Shown: positions 18,143 to 28,214, counted from the stretch's first letter. The stretch: DNA of 64,000 nucleotides from Prauserella flavalba (GCF_003202235.1 NZ_MASU01000006.1:248001-312000), one strand, 5' to 3'. Made by a program: numbers and translations. Notes: generated from the letters alone by a model not told the origin.

Positions 18143-20167
18143 GTGCCGTACCCGACCGACCGTGAGCGTGACCGGCCGTGGGTGATGCGGACCTACGCGG
18201 GGCACTCCTCGGCCGCGGCCTCCAATGAGCTGTACCGGCGCAACCTCGCCAAGGGGCAGACCGGCCTCTCGGTGGCCTTCGACCTGCCGACGCAGACCGG
18301 CTACGACCCCGACCACAAGCTCTCCAGGGGCGAGGTCGGCAAGGTCGGCGTGCCCGTGGCCCACATCGGCGACATGCGCAGGCTCTTCGACGGCATCCCG
18401 CTCGCCGAGGCCAACACGTCGATGACCATCAACGCGCCGGCGATGTGGCTGCTCGCGCTGTACGTCACCGTGGCGCAGGAGCAGGCCGAGGCCGAGGGCC
18501 GCGACCCGGCTGAGGTGCTGGGGAAGCTCACGGGCACGACCCAGAACGACGTGATCAAGGAGTACCTCTCCCGCGGCACCTACATCTTCCCGCCGGGGCC
18601 GAGCCTGCGGCTGACCACCGACGTGATCGCGTGGACGGTGAACAACGTCCCGAAGTGGAACCCGATCAACATCTGCAGCTACCACCTGCAGGAGGCGGGC
18701 GCGACGCCGACGCAGGAGGTGGCCTACGCGCTCAGCACCGCGATCGCCGTGCTCGACGCCGTGCGCGACTCGGGTCAGGTCGGTCAGGAGGACATGGCGA
18801 GGGTCGTCGGCCGCATCTCGTTCTTCGTCAACGCGGGGGTGCGGTTCGTCGAGGAGCTGTGCAAGATGCGCGCGTTCGCGGCGCTGTGGGACGAGCTGAC
18901 CCGCGAGCGCTACGGCGTCACCGACGCGAAGGCGAGGCGCCTGCGCTACGGCGTGCAGGTGAACTCCCTCGGGCTCACCGAGGCCCAGCCGGAGAACAAC
19001 GTTCAGCGCATCGTGCTGGAGATGCTCGCGGTGTCGCTCTCGCGTGGCGCGCGGGCACGGGCCATCCAGCTGCCCGCGTGGAACGAGGCGCTCGGCCTGC
19101 CGAGGCCGTGGGACCAGCAGTGGGCGCTGCGCATGCAGCAGGTGCTCGCGTTCGAGACCGACCTGCTGGAGTACGAGGACATCTTCGACGGCTCGCACGT
19201 CATCGAGTCCAAAGTGGAGGACATCGTCACCGGTGCGCGCGAGGAGATCGCGCGGGTGCAGGACATGGGCGGCGCGGTGGCGGCCGTCGAGAGCGGATAC
19301 CTCAAGTCGCAGCTCGTGTCGTCGCTCGTGGAGTACCGGCGCAAGGTCGAGTCGGGTGAGCGCGTGCTCGTCGGCGTCAACCGGTTCGAGACCACCGAGC
19401 CGAGCCCGTTGCAGGCCGAGGGTGCCAAGGCGATCGAGACGGCCGACCCGGTGGCCGAGAAGCAGGCCATCGCCGCGCTCGAACGGTGGCGGGAGAGCCG
19501 CGACGACGAGGCTGTGCGGGCCGCGCTGGAGACGTTGCAGACGCAGGCCGCCACCACCACGAACCTGTTCGAGGCGTCCCTCGCCTGCGCGCGGGCCGGC
19601 GTGACGACCGGTGAGTGGGCGGGCGCGCTGCGTGAGGTCTTCGGCGAGTACCGGGCGCCCACCGGGGTGTCGGCGGCGTCCTCGCCCGGCGAGGGTGCCG
19701 AGGAGATCGCCCGCGTGGCGGCACGGGTGCGCGCGACGAGCGACGAACTGGGCGAGCGGCTGCGCATCCTCGTCGGCAAGCCGGGACTCGACGGGCACTC
19801 CAACGGCGCGGAGCAGGTGGCCGTGCGCGCCCGCGACACCGGGTTCGAGGTCATCTACCAGGGAATCCGGCTCACGCCGGAACAGATCGTGGCCGCGGCG
19901 GTGCAGGAGGGCGTCCACGTCGTCGGGCTGTCGGTGCTGTCGGGCTCGCACCTTGAGGTCGTGCCGGAGGTCGTCGACGGGCTGCGGGCCGCGGGAGCCG
20001 GCGACGTGCCGGTGATCGTCGGCGGCATCATCCCGGCCGACGACGCCGCCGTGCTGCGGGAACGTGGCATCGCCCGCGTGTTCACGCCCAAGGACTACTC
20101 GCTGACGGAGATCATGGCCGAGATCGTGGCCGTGATCAGGCACGCTCGGGGTTTGCCCGAAGACTGA
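18143..20167 (+). CDS. Ethylmalonyl-CoA mutase / MeaA-like AdoCbl-dependent mutase
   Basis: A 674-residue acyl-CoA mutase. The N-terminal TIM barrel (MRTYAGHSSA, GLSVAFDLPTQTGYDPDH) binds the CoA ester. The C-terminal B12-binding domain has LVGKPGLDGHSNGAEQ with the DXHXXG cobalt-ligand motif, then LSGSH and a GGIIP loop. The fused single-chain layout with this N-terminus matches MeaA/Ecm of the ethylmalonyl-CoA pathway better than the two-subunit methylmalonyl-CoA mutase. Crotonyl-CoA carboxylase/reductase is not in the window, so pathway assignment is inferred. GTG at 18143 follows GAGGAGG; earlier in-frame starts lack an SD. Confidence 0.82.
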   Translation: MPYPTDRERDRPWVMRTYAGHSSAAASNELYRRNLAKGQTGLSVAFDLPTQTGYDPDHKLSRGEVGKVGVPVAHIGDMRRLFDGIPLAEANTSMTINAPAMWLLALYVTVAQEQAEAEGRDPAEVLGKLTGTTQNDVIKEYLSRGTYIFPPGPSLRLTTDVIAWTVNNVPKWNPINICSYHLQEAGATPTQEVAYALSTAIAVLDAVRDSGQVGQEDMARVVGRISFFVNAGVRFVEELCKMRAFAALWDELTRERYGVTDAKARRLRYGVQVNSLGLTEAQPENNVQRIVLEMLAVSLSRGARARAIQLPAWNEALGLPRPWDQQWALRMQQVLAFETDLLEYEDIFDGSHVIESKVEDIVTGAREEIARVQDMGGAVAAVESGYLKSQLVSSLVEYRRKVESGERVLVGVNRFETTEPSPLQAEGAKAIETADPVAEKQAIAALERWRESRDDEAVRAALETLQTQAATTTNLFEASLACARAGVTTGEWAGALREVFGEYRAPTGVSAASSPGEGAEEIARVAARVRATSDELGERLRILVGKPGLDGHSNGAEQVAVRARDTGFEVIYQGIRLTPEQIVAAAVQEGVHVVGLSVLSGSHLEVVPEVVDGLRAAGAGDVPVIVGGIIPADDAAVLRERGIARVFTPKDYSLTEIMAEIVAVIRHARGLPED

Positions 20168-20174
20168 CTCCCCC

Positions 20175-20195
20175 GATCCGGTCAGGTACCGGATC
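20175..20195 (+). terminator. Short hairpin after the mutase gene
   Basis: GATCCGG (20175-20181) pairs with CCGGATC (20189-20195) across a 7-nt loop, 8 nt after the stop codon. A modest stem; a weak terminator at best. Confidence 0.35.
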
Positions 20196-20243
20196 TCATG
20201 ATCTCGTTATGGTAACAGCCTGTGGTCAGAGTTTTGCGATCCT

Positions 20244-20272
20244 TTGACCCGACCGGGCGGCACACCTACTTT
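20244..20272 (+). promoter_or_regulatory. Promoter of the first Ehu operon
   Basis: TTGACC (20244-20249) and TACTTT (20267-20272) are spaced by exactly 17 bp, a good housekeeping-sigma match about 80 nt before ehuB. GTTATGGTAAC, a small odd palindrome near 20205-20217, lies about 30 bp upstream and could be an operator. Confidence 0.6.
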
Positions 20273-20355
20273 CGGTGATTACGCCCCTGTGCGCGAGCAC
20301 GTACCGGGCTTCGCATGGGGATTGACGACGAGGTCAATCGAAATGAGGTGCCGTC

Positions 20356-21249
20356 ATGGCGCACAGCGAGTGGACCCGCAGAGAGTTCTTCAGGCGTTCG
20401 GCGGTCATGGGAGCGGTGGCGATCGGGGGGCCGACCTTGTTGTCCGCCTGCGCGGGCACCGGCGACGGCGACACGCTCCAGAGCGCGCGCGATTCCGGCA
20501 TGATCCGCATCGGCATCGCCAACGAGCAGCCGTACGGCTTCGCCGACGCCTCGGGCAAGGTCACCGGCGAGGCGCCGGAGGTGGCCAGGGCAGTCTTCAA
20601 CGCGATGGGCATCCGCAACGTGCAGAACAGCGTCGTCACCTTCGACCAGCTGATCCCGGCGCTGAACGCCCGGCAGTACGACGTCGTGTCGGCGGGCATG
20701 TTCATCACCCCGGAGCGGTGCAACGCGGCGAGTTTCTCCACACCGGACTACACCGCGCTCGCCGCACTGCTCGTCCCGAGGGGAAATCCCCAGCAGGTCA
20801 ACACTTTCGAGGACATCGCACAGAAGAACGTGAAGGTCGCGGTGCTCTCCGGCGCGGTGGAGAAGGGCTACGCGACGGCGGCGGGCGTGCCCGAGGACAA
20901 CATCACGACCCTGGACACGCAGGACAGCATGCTCCGGTCCGTGATCGACGACCGCGTGTACTGCGCCGCGCTGACCGACATCTCGCTGAAGTGGCTGGTC
21001 AAGCAGAACCCCGACGCACCCGTCGAGGTCACCGAGAGCTTCCAGCCCGAGGAGGACGGCAAGCCGGTGATCTCCGCGGGTGGCTTCGTCTTCCGGCAGG
21101 ACGACACGTCCCTGCGCGACGCGTTCAACGAGCAGCTCAAGAAGCTGCACGACAGTGGCGAGTGGGTCCGCATCGTGGAGCCGTTCGGCTTCAGTGAGGT
21201 GAACCTGCCCAAGCCCGACGTCACCACCGAAAGTCTCTGCGGCGCGTAA
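20356..21249 (+). CDS. ehuB: Ectoine/polar amino acid ABC transporter substrate-binding lipoprotein EhuB (system 1)
   Basis: A 297-residue family-3 solute-binding protein. The N-terminus carries a twin-arginine signal (TRREFFRRSA, Arg8-Arg9) and a lipobox LLSAC with Cys32, so it is predicted to be exported folded by Tat and lipid-anchored. The mature part has IANEQPYGFADASGKVTGEA and GMFITPERC, close to EhuB of ectoine/hydroxyectoine importers. Genes for the two permeases and the ATPase follow at once. No ectoine degradation genes are nearby, so the substrate is inferred from family only. Confidence 0.82.
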   Translation: MAHSEWTRREFFRRSAVMGAVAIGGPTLLSACAGTGDGDTLQSARDSGMIRIGIANEQPYGFADASGKVTGEAPEVARAVFNAMGIRNVQNSVVTFDQLIPALNARQYDVVSAGMFITPERCNAASFSTPDYTALAALLVPRGNPQQVNTFEDIAQKNVKVAVLSGAVEKGYATAAGVPEDNITTLDTQDSMLRSVIDDRVYCAALTDISLKWLVKQNPDAPVEVTESFQPEEDGKPVISAGGFVFRQDDTSLRDAFNEQLKKLHDSGEWVRIVEPFGFSEVNLPKPDVTTESLCGA

Positions 21250-21261
21250 TCGGGAGGCGCC

Positions 21262-21975
21262 GTGTCCGACAACCTCGGCCGGATCATCTCCACGCTCCTC
21301 GAGGGAGTTCCGGTCACCATACAGGCGACGCTCGGCGGGATCGCGCTGACGATCGTGCTCGCGCTCATCGCGGGGCTGGCGCTGCTGTCGAAGTCGCGCA
21401 CTGTCCGGTTCTTCAGCCGGGTCTACGTCGAGGGCTTCCGTGGCACGTCCGAGATGGTGCAGCTGTTCTGGCTCTACTTCGTCCTGCCCGCGCTCGTCGG
21501 GCTGCAGATCGTCCCGCTGTTCGCGGGAGTTCTCGTGCTCGGCCTCAACCACGGGGCCTACGGCGCCGAGATCGTGCGCGGTGCCGTGCAGTCGGTGCCC
21601 AAGGCGCAGCACGAGGGTGCGGTCGCGCTCAACCTCGGGCCCGTGGACCGGATGAGAAGGGTGATCCTGCCGCAGGCCGTCGTGGAGATGCTGCCGCCGT
21701 TCAACAACCTGTTCATCCAGCTGCTGAAGAGCACCGCGCTGCTGTACTTCATCTCCGCGCAGGAGATCACGCAGAAGGGCGAGGAGCTGCGGCCCGCGCT
21801 GCCGATGGGTGACCTGACGGTCATCTACGCCGTCGAGCTGATCATCTACCTGTTGCTCGCCATCGCCATCACGATCGTGATGCGGGCTCTGGAGCGGGCA
21901 GGCGCCCGCAGGCTCGGTCGCAAACCGCCACCGCGCAGGAAGGTCTTCTCCTCGGCCACGGCGGGAGGTGTGTGA
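21262..21975 (+). CDS. ehuC: Ehu-type ABC transporter permease EhuC (system 1)
   Basis: A 237-residue membrane permease of the HisMQ/GlnP type with about five helices. It shows the TIQATLGGIALTIVLALIAGL start and the EAA loop (GAVALNLGPVDRMRRVILPQA) that contacts the ATPase. GTG at 21262 follows GGGAGGC. Its stop TGA overlaps the ATG of the second permease. Together with EhuD it forms the heterodimeric channel. Confidence 0.85.
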   Translation: MSDNLGRIISTLLEGVPVTIQATLGGIALTIVLALIAGLALLSKSRTVRFFSRVYVEGFRGTSEMVQLFWLYFVLPALVGLQIVPLFAGVLVLGLNHGAYGAEIVRGAVQSVPKAQHEGAVALNLGPVDRMRRVILPQAVVEMLPPFNNLFIQLLKSTALLYFISAQEITQKGEELRPALPMGDLTVIYAVELIIYLLLAIAITIVMRALERAGARRLGRKPPPRRKVFSSATAGGV

Positions 21976-22614
21976 TGGATTGGGACTGGGAGTACGCGAT
22001 CGACTCGCTGCCGCTGCTCGCGGAGGGCATGCTCGTCACCATCGAGCTGACCGTGCTCGGCGCGCTGTTCGCCTACCTGCTCGGGCTCGTGTTCGCCATG
22101 ATCCGCAGGGTGGGCGTGCCGGTGCTCAGCCAGTTCGTCTACCTGTTCGTGGAGTTCATCCGCAGCACCCCGCTGTTGATCCAGGTGTTCGCGTTCTACT
22201 ACCTGCTGCAGCCCGCGATCGGGGTGAAGCTGTCGCCGTTCCTCACCGGTGTGATCATGCTCGGGGTCCACTACGCCACCTACACCTCCGAGGTGTACCG
22301 GGCCGGCATCGAGGCGATCCCGAAAGGACAGTGGGAAGCGGCGAGGGCGCTGAGCATCCCCCGTAGTCGCGTGTGGACGGGCATCATCCTGCCGCAGGCG
22401 GTTCCCCGCGTGCTGCCCGCGCTCGGCAACTACACGATCTCGATGTTCAAGGAGACACCGCTGCTGCTCGCCATCGGCGTCGTGGACGTGCTGAACAGCG
22501 CCAAGGAAGCCGGTGCGGAGACCTTCCGGGTCATTGAGCCGTACACGCTGGCCGGCGTGTTCTTCCTACTGGTGAGCTACCCGGCCTCGATCCTCGTCAG
22601 AAAGTTGGAGCGCC

Positions 22615-22631
<17 letters not shown>
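21975..22631 (+). CDS. ehuD: Ehu-type ABC transporter permease EhuD (system 1)
   Basis: A 218-residue partner permease with five predicted helices, EFIRSTPLLIQVFAFYYLL, and the EAA loop AARALSIPRSRVWTGIILPQA (read in parts). ATG at 21975 shares its first base with the TGA of ehuC and follows GGAGG; a GTG three bases earlier is possible. Its 3' end overlaps the start of ehuA by 17 nt. Confidence 0.85.
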
Positions 22632-23418
<787 letters not shown>

Positions 23419-23546
23419 ACCGCCGTCCGTGATCGACACCGCGACTCGCCGATTTAACGTGCATGTCGCCGGTGTTGAATCCGCACGTCGTCGTGGCCGG
23501 CGGGGTAGCCGAAGGTGTTGCCGCCGACGGAAATTTTCTGTTCCGA

Positions 23547-23576
23547 TTGCGCCCGAACAGGTGAATTGCCTAGGGT
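23547..23576 (+). promoter_or_regulatory. Candidate promoter of the second Ehu operon
   Basis: TTGCGC (23547-23552) and TAGGGT (23571-23576) with an 18-bp spacer, about 70 nt before ehuB2. An imperfect dyad CGGAA-N8-TTCCG overlaps the upstream side (about 23528-23545). Confidence 0.45.
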
Positions 23577-23646
23577 GAGTCCAATCGAGTCCGCGCTGAC
23601 GCCTTCGCCGCGGACGCGGGTGTCGGCTGACAGGAGCTACGAGTAC

Positions 23647-24564
23647 GTGAACAACTCCAGCCTGAGCAGGCGCGGTTTTCTGCGTGGTGCCACCGGGGTG
23701 AGCCTTGGTCTCGCTGTGGGCGGCGGTGCGCTGGCCAGCGGATGCACGTCGATCAGTGTCGCGGCGGGAGGTGAAGGCGGCAACCTGCTCGACCGGCTAC
23801 GCGACTCGGGCACGGTGCGCATGGGCTTCGCCAACGAGCGCCCATTCGGCTTCATCGACGCCGAGGGCAATCTCACCGGAGAGGCCCCGGAGATCGGCAA
23901 GGCCGTTTTCCGCAGGCTCGGCATCGATTCGTTCGAGCCGAAGCTCGCCGACTTCAGCTCTCTCATCCCCGGGCTCAAAGCGGGCCTGTTCGACGTGATC
24001 GCCGCCGGGATGTACATCACGCCAGAACGCTGCGCCGAGATCGAGTTCACCAACCCCGACTACAACGCCCCCGCGGCCTTGCTGCTGCGGCAGGGAAACC
24101 CGCTCGATCTGTCCGATTTGGACAGCATCGTCGAGAAGCGGGCGCGGATCGGGGTGCTGACCGGTTCGGTGGAGCAGGGCTACGCCGCCGAGGTGGGCGT
24201 GCCCAACGGGCGGATCATCGTCTTCCCCGACCAGTCCTCCGGCATCGACGGCGTGCGCGCGGGCCGCGCCGACTGCCTCATGCTGACCCGGCTCTCGCTG
24301 GTGTCCGCGCTCGGCGAGCGGCCCGGTTCCGGGTTGGAGATCGGCGAGACGTTCATCCCGGTGGTCAAGGGTGAGAAGCAGTTCGGCGCTGGCGGTTTCG
24401 GGTTCCGCAAGGGCGAGACCGCCATCGTCCGCGAGTTCAACCGCGAGCTGGCCGCCATGCAGGACAGCGGCGAGGTGCTGAGGGCCGTCCGTCCGTTCGG
24501 GTTCTCCCAGGACGAGATGACCGGCCTCACGGCACAGCAGCTGTGCACGGGTACGGCGGGCTGA
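23647..24564 (+). CDS. EhuB-like substrate-binding lipoprotein (system 2)
   Basis: A 305-residue family-3 binding protein, paralogue of the one at 20.4 kb. It has a twin-arginine start (SLSRRGFLRGA, Arg8-Arg9), lipobox ALASGC with Cys33, then FANERPFGFIDAEGNLTGEA and GMYITPERC. GTG at 23647 is chosen because it follows CAGGAG and puts the Tat signal at the N-terminus; a longer in-frame reading from 23515 adds 44 unrelated residues. Its ligand pocket differs from system 1 at many positions, so substrate preference may differ. Confidence 0.82.
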   Translation: MNNSSLSRRGFLRGATGVSLGLAVGGGALASGCTSISVAAGGEGGNLLDRLRDSGTVRMGFANERPFGFIDAEGNLTGEAPEIGKAVFRRLGIDSFEPKLADFSSLIPGLKAGLFDVIAAGMYITPERCAEIEFTNPDYNAPAALLLRQGNPLDLSDLDSIVEKRARIGVLTGSVEQGYAAEVGVPNGRIIVFPDQSSGIDGVRAGRADCLMLTRLSLVSALGERPGSGLEIGETFIPVVKGEKQFGAGGFGFRKGETAIVREFNRELAAMQDSGEVLRAVRPFGFSQDEMTGLTAQQLCTGTAG

Positions 24565-24577
24565 GGGGGAGCGGTCG

Positions 24578-25264
24578 ATGTCTTCTGGCTTGATGTCCTA
24601 TGTCTGGGAGGGACTGGGCAACACCCTCCTGCTCACCGTCTTCGGTGCTCTGCTCGGGCTGGTCTTCGCGTTCATCGCGGGACTCGCGCGGTCGAGCGAG
24701 CGCAAGTGGGTCCGCGGGATCGCGATGGTCTACACGGAGGTCTTCCGCGGTTTCCCCTCGCTGGTGCTGCTGTTCGCGCTGATCTTCATCGTCCCGACCT
24801 TCGGCTACCAGCTGAACCCGCTGTTCGCCGGCATCCTCGCGCTCGCGCTGAACATCGGCGCCTACGCGGCGGAGGTCGTGCGTGGCGCGGTGAAGGCCGT
24901 GCCGCCGGGGCAGATCGAGGCGGCGATCGCGCTGAACTTCACGCCGTTGCAGCGGTTGCGCAAGGTGATCCTGCCGCAGGCGGTGGTCGCGATGATCCCG
25001 CCGTTCACCAACAACCTGATCGAGCTGCTCAAGGCGACCTCGCTCGTGTCGCTGGTCTACATCTCGGACCTGACCTTCTCGGCACAGCTCATCCGCGCGT
25101 CGACGGGAGAGACCGCGCTCGTGTTCTTCGGTCTGCTCGTCGGCTACGGCGTCATCGCGCTGTTCTTCACCGCGATCATGAAGCTGCTGGAACGGATGGC
25201 GGCCCGCGCGCTCGGGCGCACCGTCCCGTCGGGATTCTTCGGGCGTAAGGAGGTCGCGGCGTGA
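24578..25264 (+). CDS. EhuC-like ABC permease (system 2)
   Basis: A 228-residue amino-acid-type permease with about five helices and the EAA loop (AAIALNFTPLQRLRKVILPQA in parts). It corresponds to the first permease of system 1 in order and topology. ATG at 24578 lies 13 nt after ehuB2 with GAGGGGGAG upstream. The stop overlaps the GTG of the next permease (GTGA). Confidence 0.85.
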   Translation: MSSGLMSYVWEGLGNTLLLTVFGALLGLVFAFIAGLARSSERKWVRGIAMVYTEVFRGFPSLVLLFALIFIVPTFGYQLNPLFAGILALALNIGAYAAEVVRGAVKAVPPGQIEAAIALNFTPLQRLRKVILPQAVVAMIPPFTNNLIELLKATSLVSLVYISDLTFSAQLIRASTGETALVFFGLLVGYGVIALFFTAIMKLLERMAARALGRTVPSGFFGRKEVAA

Positions 25265-25920
25265 ACTTCGAGTGGAGCGGCGTGTGGGACGCGATGCCCA
25301 CGATGCTCGACGGGCTGCTCGTCGCGCTCGCGGCCACCGGTATCGGCTACGTGATCGCGCTGATCCTGGGGCTCGTGTTCGCCTTCCTGCGGCGAAGCGG
25401 CAACCGCTGGGTCAGCATGCCGGTGGGGTTCCTGGTGGAGTTCATCCGCTCGACCCCGTTGCTGGTGCAGCTCTTTTTCTTCTTCTACGTGCTGCCGCTG
25501 ATCGGGATCAGCGCCTCGCCGCTGGCGACCGGTGCGTTCGCGCTCGGCCTGCACTACGCCACCTACACCTCGGAGGTGTACCGGTCCGGCATCGACGGTG
25601 TCCCACCGGGACAGTGGGAGGCGGCGACCGCGCTCAACCTGTCGACGCGGCGCACGTGGACGAACGTGATCCTGCCGCAGGCGATCCCGCGCGTCGTGCC
25701 CGCGCTCGGCAACTACGTCATCGCGATGTTCAAGGACACCCCGCAGCTGCTGGCGATCACGGTGGTGGAGATGCTCGGCGGTGCGATCGCCATCGGCTCC
25801 GAGACGTTCCGCTACTCCGAGCCGATCGCCGCCGCCGGGCTGGTGTACCTCGTCGTCGCGCTGCTGATGGCCTGGGTCGCTCGCATCGTCGAGCGCCGCT
25901 ACGGCCAGGTCCGCGTCTGA
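25261..25920 (+). CDS. EhuD-like ABC permease (system 2)
   Basis: A 219-residue second permease with EFIRSTPLLVQLFFFFYVLP and the EAA loop AATALNLSTRRTWTNVILPQA (read in parts). GTG at 25261 overlaps the previous stop. The HYATYTSEVYRSGI segment is almost the same as HYATYTSEVYRAGI of system 1, evidence for common origin of the two operons. Confidence 0.85.
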   Translation: MNFEWSGVWDAMPTMLDGLLVALAATGIGYVIALILGLVFAFLRRSGNRWVSMPVGFLVEFIRSTPLLVQLFFFFYVLPLIGISASPLATGAFALGLHYATYTSEVYRSGIDGVPPGQWEAATALNLSTRRTWTNVILPQAIPRVVPALGNYVIAMFKDTPQLLAITVVEMLGGAIAIGSETFRYSEPIAAAGLVYLVVALLMAWVARIVERRYGQVRV

Positions 25921-25941
25921 GACTGCTAGAGAGGAACGACC

Positions 25942-26727
25942 TTGACCACCACCAACGGTGAGTTCATCACCTTCGACGGGGTGCACAAGAGCTTCGGCAA
26001 GAACGTGGTGCTCGACGACCTGTCCTTCTCGGTCGGCGCGGGCGAGCGCGTGACGCTCATCGGGCCGAGTGGCTCGGGCAAGACCACGATCCTGCGGATG
26101 CTGATGACGCTGACCCGGCCCGACCGCGGCACGATCGGCGTCGACGGCGACTACCTGTACCACGAGAAGCGCGGCGAGGCGCTCGTCCCGGCGAGCGACG
26201 CGCACATCCGCAAGGTGCGCAGCCGGATCACGATGGTGTTCCAGCACTTCAACCTGTTCCCCAACATGAAGGTGCTGCGCAACGTCACCGAGGCGCCGAT
26301 CCACGTGCTCGGCAAGCCGAAGGACGAGGCCGAGGCCAGGGGCAGGGAACTGCTCGAGATGGTGGGCCTCGGCGACAAGCTCGACGCGCACCCCTCGCAG
26401 CTCTCCGGCGGGCAGCAGCAGCGCGTGGCGATCGCGAGGGCGCTGGCCGTCGACCCGGACGTGCTGCTGCTGGACGAGGTCACCTCGGCGCTCGACCCGG
26501 AGATCGCGGCCGAGGTGCTCGACGTCCTGCGGGACATCGCGAAGACCACCGACGTGACGATGCTGCTCGTGACCCACGCGATGAAGTTCGCGCGCGACGT
26601 CTCGCACCGGGTGCTGATGTTCAACGAGGGCAGGATCATCGAGGACGCCTCGCCCGAACAGCTCTTCAACGAACCCGAACACGAACGCACAAAGAGCTTC
26701 CTGCGCTCGGTACTCGACGAGACCTGA
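25942..26727 (+). CDS. EhuA-like ABC ATP-binding protein (system 2)
   Basis: A 261-residue ATPase with GPSGSGKTT, FQHFNLFPNM, LSGGQQQR, LLLDEVTSALD and LVTHAM. It shares the same extra segment between Walker A and the Q-loop as EhuA1. The start is TTG at 25942, after GAGAGGAACGACC; an ATG start is absent in a suitable position. It closes the second BCDA operon. Confidence 0.87.
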   Translation: MTTTNGEFITFDGVHKSFGKNVVLDDLSFSVGAGERVTLIGPSGSGKTTILRMLMTLTRPDRGTIGVDGDYLYHEKRGEALVPASDAHIRKVRSRITMVFQHFNLFPNMKVLRNVTEAPIHVLGKPKDEAEARGRELLEMVGLGDKLDAHPSQLSGGQQQRVAIARALAVDPDVLLLDEVTSALDPEIAAEVLDVLRDIAKTTDVTMLLVTHAMKFARDVSHRVLMFNEGRIIEDASPEQLFNEPEHERTKSFLRSVLDET

Positions 26728-26747
26728 CGAACGGGGTCCAACAGAGT

Positions 26748-26753
26748 TACGGT
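26748..26753 (+). promoter_or_regulatory. -10 element of the enoyl-CoA hydratase gene (leaderless)
   Basis: TACGGT lies 6 nt before the ATG at 26760, matching the TANNNT leaderless pattern. Confidence 0.5.
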
Positions 26754-26759
26754 CAGGGG

Positions 26760-27533
26760 ATGGGCGAGTACGAGCATCTCCTGGTCAAGCGAGAGGGCGA
26801 CACGGTCACCATCACGATGAACCGTGCGTCCCGGCGCAACTCCCTGTCCGAGGATCACCTCAGAGAGCTGCTGGCGGCGTTCGAGGAGGCGGGTGCGTCC
26901 GACGCGACCGGCATCGTGCTCGCCGGTGCCGGGCCCGTGTTCTCCGCGGGCCACGACTTCGGTGACGTGGCCGCGCGGGACCTCATGGGCGTGCGCGAGC
27001 TGCTGCGCGTGTGCACGGACCTGATGCGGACCATGCACGCGGTGCCCCAGGTGGTGATCGCACGCGTGCACGGCCTTGCCACGGCGGCGGGTTGCCAGCT
27101 CGTGGCTTCGTGCGACCTCGCGGTGGCGGCCGAGTCGGCGGGCTTCGCGCTGCCGGGCGGCAAGGGTGGCTGGTTCTGCCACACCCCCGCGGTGCCGGTC
27201 GCGCGCTCGGTGGGCCGCAAACGGCTGATGGAAATGGCGCTCACGGGCGACGTGGTGGACGCGGCGACCGCGCTGGACTGGGGCCTGGTCAACCGCGTGG
27301 TGCCCGATGCCGAACTGGACGACGCCGTCGCGGAGCTGCTCGGGCGTGCGACGCGGGGGAGCAGGGCGGCGAAGGCGATGGGCAAGCAGACGCTCTACGC
27401 CCAGCTCGACCGCCCCGAGGAGGACGCCTACGCCATCGCGATCGAGGTCATGGCGAGCGCGTCCCAGCTGCCGGGCGCCCGCGAAGGCATGGCCGCCTTC
27501 CTCGAGAAGCGCAAACCCTCCTGGCCCGACTGA
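26760..27533 (+). CDS. Enoyl-CoA hydratase/isomerase family protein
   Basis: A 257-residue crotonase-fold protein. The first oxyanion-hole segment is AGPVFSAGHDFGD and the second ATAAGCQLVASCDLAVAAE. The acidic residue pair used by true hydratases is not obvious: the second position lies in LPGGKGGWFCHTP, as in ECHDC3-like proteins, so hydratase activity is uncertain. It could be an isomerase, hydrolase or inactive homologue. ATG at 26760 appears leaderless. It stands alone between the Ehu operon and a bidirectional palindrome. Confidence 0.75.
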   Translation: MGEYEHLLVKREGDTVTITMNRASRRNSLSEDHLRELLAAFEEAGASDATGIVLAGAGPVFSAGHDFGDVAARDLMGVRELLRVCTDLMRTMHAVPQVVIARVHGLATAAGCQLVASCDLAVAAESAGFALPGGKGGWFCHTPAVPVARSVGRKRLMEMALTGDVVDAATALDWGLVNRVVPDAELDDAVAELLGRATRGSRAAKAMGKQTLYAQLDRPEEDAYAIAIEVMASASQLPGAREGMAAFLEKRKPSWPD

Positions 27534-27538
27534 TCGCT

Positions 27539-27612
27539 CCCCAAGGCCACCTCCGAACCGCAGTGAAGGCCACCATGCCTGCGTTCAACGCAGTGAAGGT
27601 GGCCTTCACTGC
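27539..27612. terminator. Composite bidirectional palindrome (both subtypes)
   Basis: GCAGTGAAGGCCACC (27560-27574) pairs with GGTGGCCTTCACTGC (27598-27612); an inner TGCG-TTCAA-CGCA hairpin is kept, with mismatches between. A fragment of the other subtype, CCCCAAGGCCACCT, stands just upstream (27539-27552) without its partner arm. It separates convergent genes. Confidence 0.75.
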
Positions 27613-27639
27613 GGGTGGCCGGCGGCGCTCTGCGGTCGG

Positions 27640-28182
27640 TTAGCGGCGCTCGTGGAGGAGCAGGAGTGCGTAGGCGGCGAGGGACTGGGCGTCGGTGATG
27701 TCGCCGTTGGCGACCATCTTCTCGAAGTCCACGCGGGAGAAGGACGCCGTGCGCATGTCCTGCTCCTCGTGCTCACGCTCGTGCGGGCCCGCGCGCAGGT
27801 CCGTCGCGAGGTAGGCGGTGCCCCGCTGGCTCGACATCCCCGCCGCGACGTCGAGCACGCCCAGCTCGGCCATCGACCCGGCCTCGAGCCCCGTCTCCTC
27901 CCGCAGCTCGCGCGCGGCCAGCTCCAGCGGGTCCGTGTCGGCCCGGCCCGGCGCCGTTCCCTGCGGGAACTCCCATCGCCGCATCCCCAGCGGGTAGCGG
28001 AACTGCTCCACCAGGTGCAGGCGGTCACCGTCGAGCGGGACGATCAGGGCGTAGTGCGGTTTGTCGACGACGCCGTAGACGCCGTCGGAGCCGTCGGGCC
28101 TGCGAATGGCGTCCTCGCGGACGGTCATCCAGTCGTTGCGGTACACCTCGCGGCTCGACACGCGTTGTATGGGGTCCACCAC
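27640..28182 (-). CDS. NUDIX hydrolase (ADP-ribose pyrophosphatase-like)
   Basis: A 180-residue NUDIX protein. The NUDIX box runs from [28 protein letters not shown] in parts, with the catalytic REXXEE as RELREE. Upstream, [21 protein letters not shown] and WEFPQG are typical of ADP-ribose or sugar-nucleotide pyrophosphatases. GTG at 28182 is used; GTG at 28179 places the start 6 nt from a CAGACT -10 and is equally likely. It is divergent from nucS with only about 32 bp between starts. Confidence 0.85.
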   Translation of the reverse strand: MVDPIQRVSSREVYRNDWMTVREDAIRRPDGSDGVYGVVDKPHYALIVPLDGDRLHLVEQFRYPLGMRRWEFPQGTAPGRADTDPLELAARELREETGLEAGSMAELGVLDVAAGMSSQRGTAYLATDLRAGPHEREHEEQDMRTASFSRVDFEKMVANGDITDAQSLAAYALLLLHERR

Positions 28183-28185
28183 CCC

Positions 28186-28207
28186 AGTCTGCCAAGTCCC
28201 TTAATCT
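28186..28207. promoter_or_regulatory. Compact divergent -10 elements of NUDIX and nucS genes
   Basis: On the plus strand TAATCT (28202-28207) lies 7 nt before the nucS GTG. On the minus strand CAGACT (28191-28186) lies just before the NUDIX start. Both genes appear leaderless, and each promoter must extend into the other gene's first codons. Confidence 0.5.
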
Positions 28208-28214
28208 CACCCCT

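Noticed and set aside
18116-20143. Minus-strand ORF of 675 codons over the mutase gene
   Set aside because: Shadow of the mutase reading frame, rich in Arg/His/Leu/Gly with no recognisable motif.
25144-26682. Minus-strand ORF of 512 codons over the second Ehu operon
   Set aside because: Shadow of the plus-strand permease and ATPase genes; composition is biased and no domain is visible.
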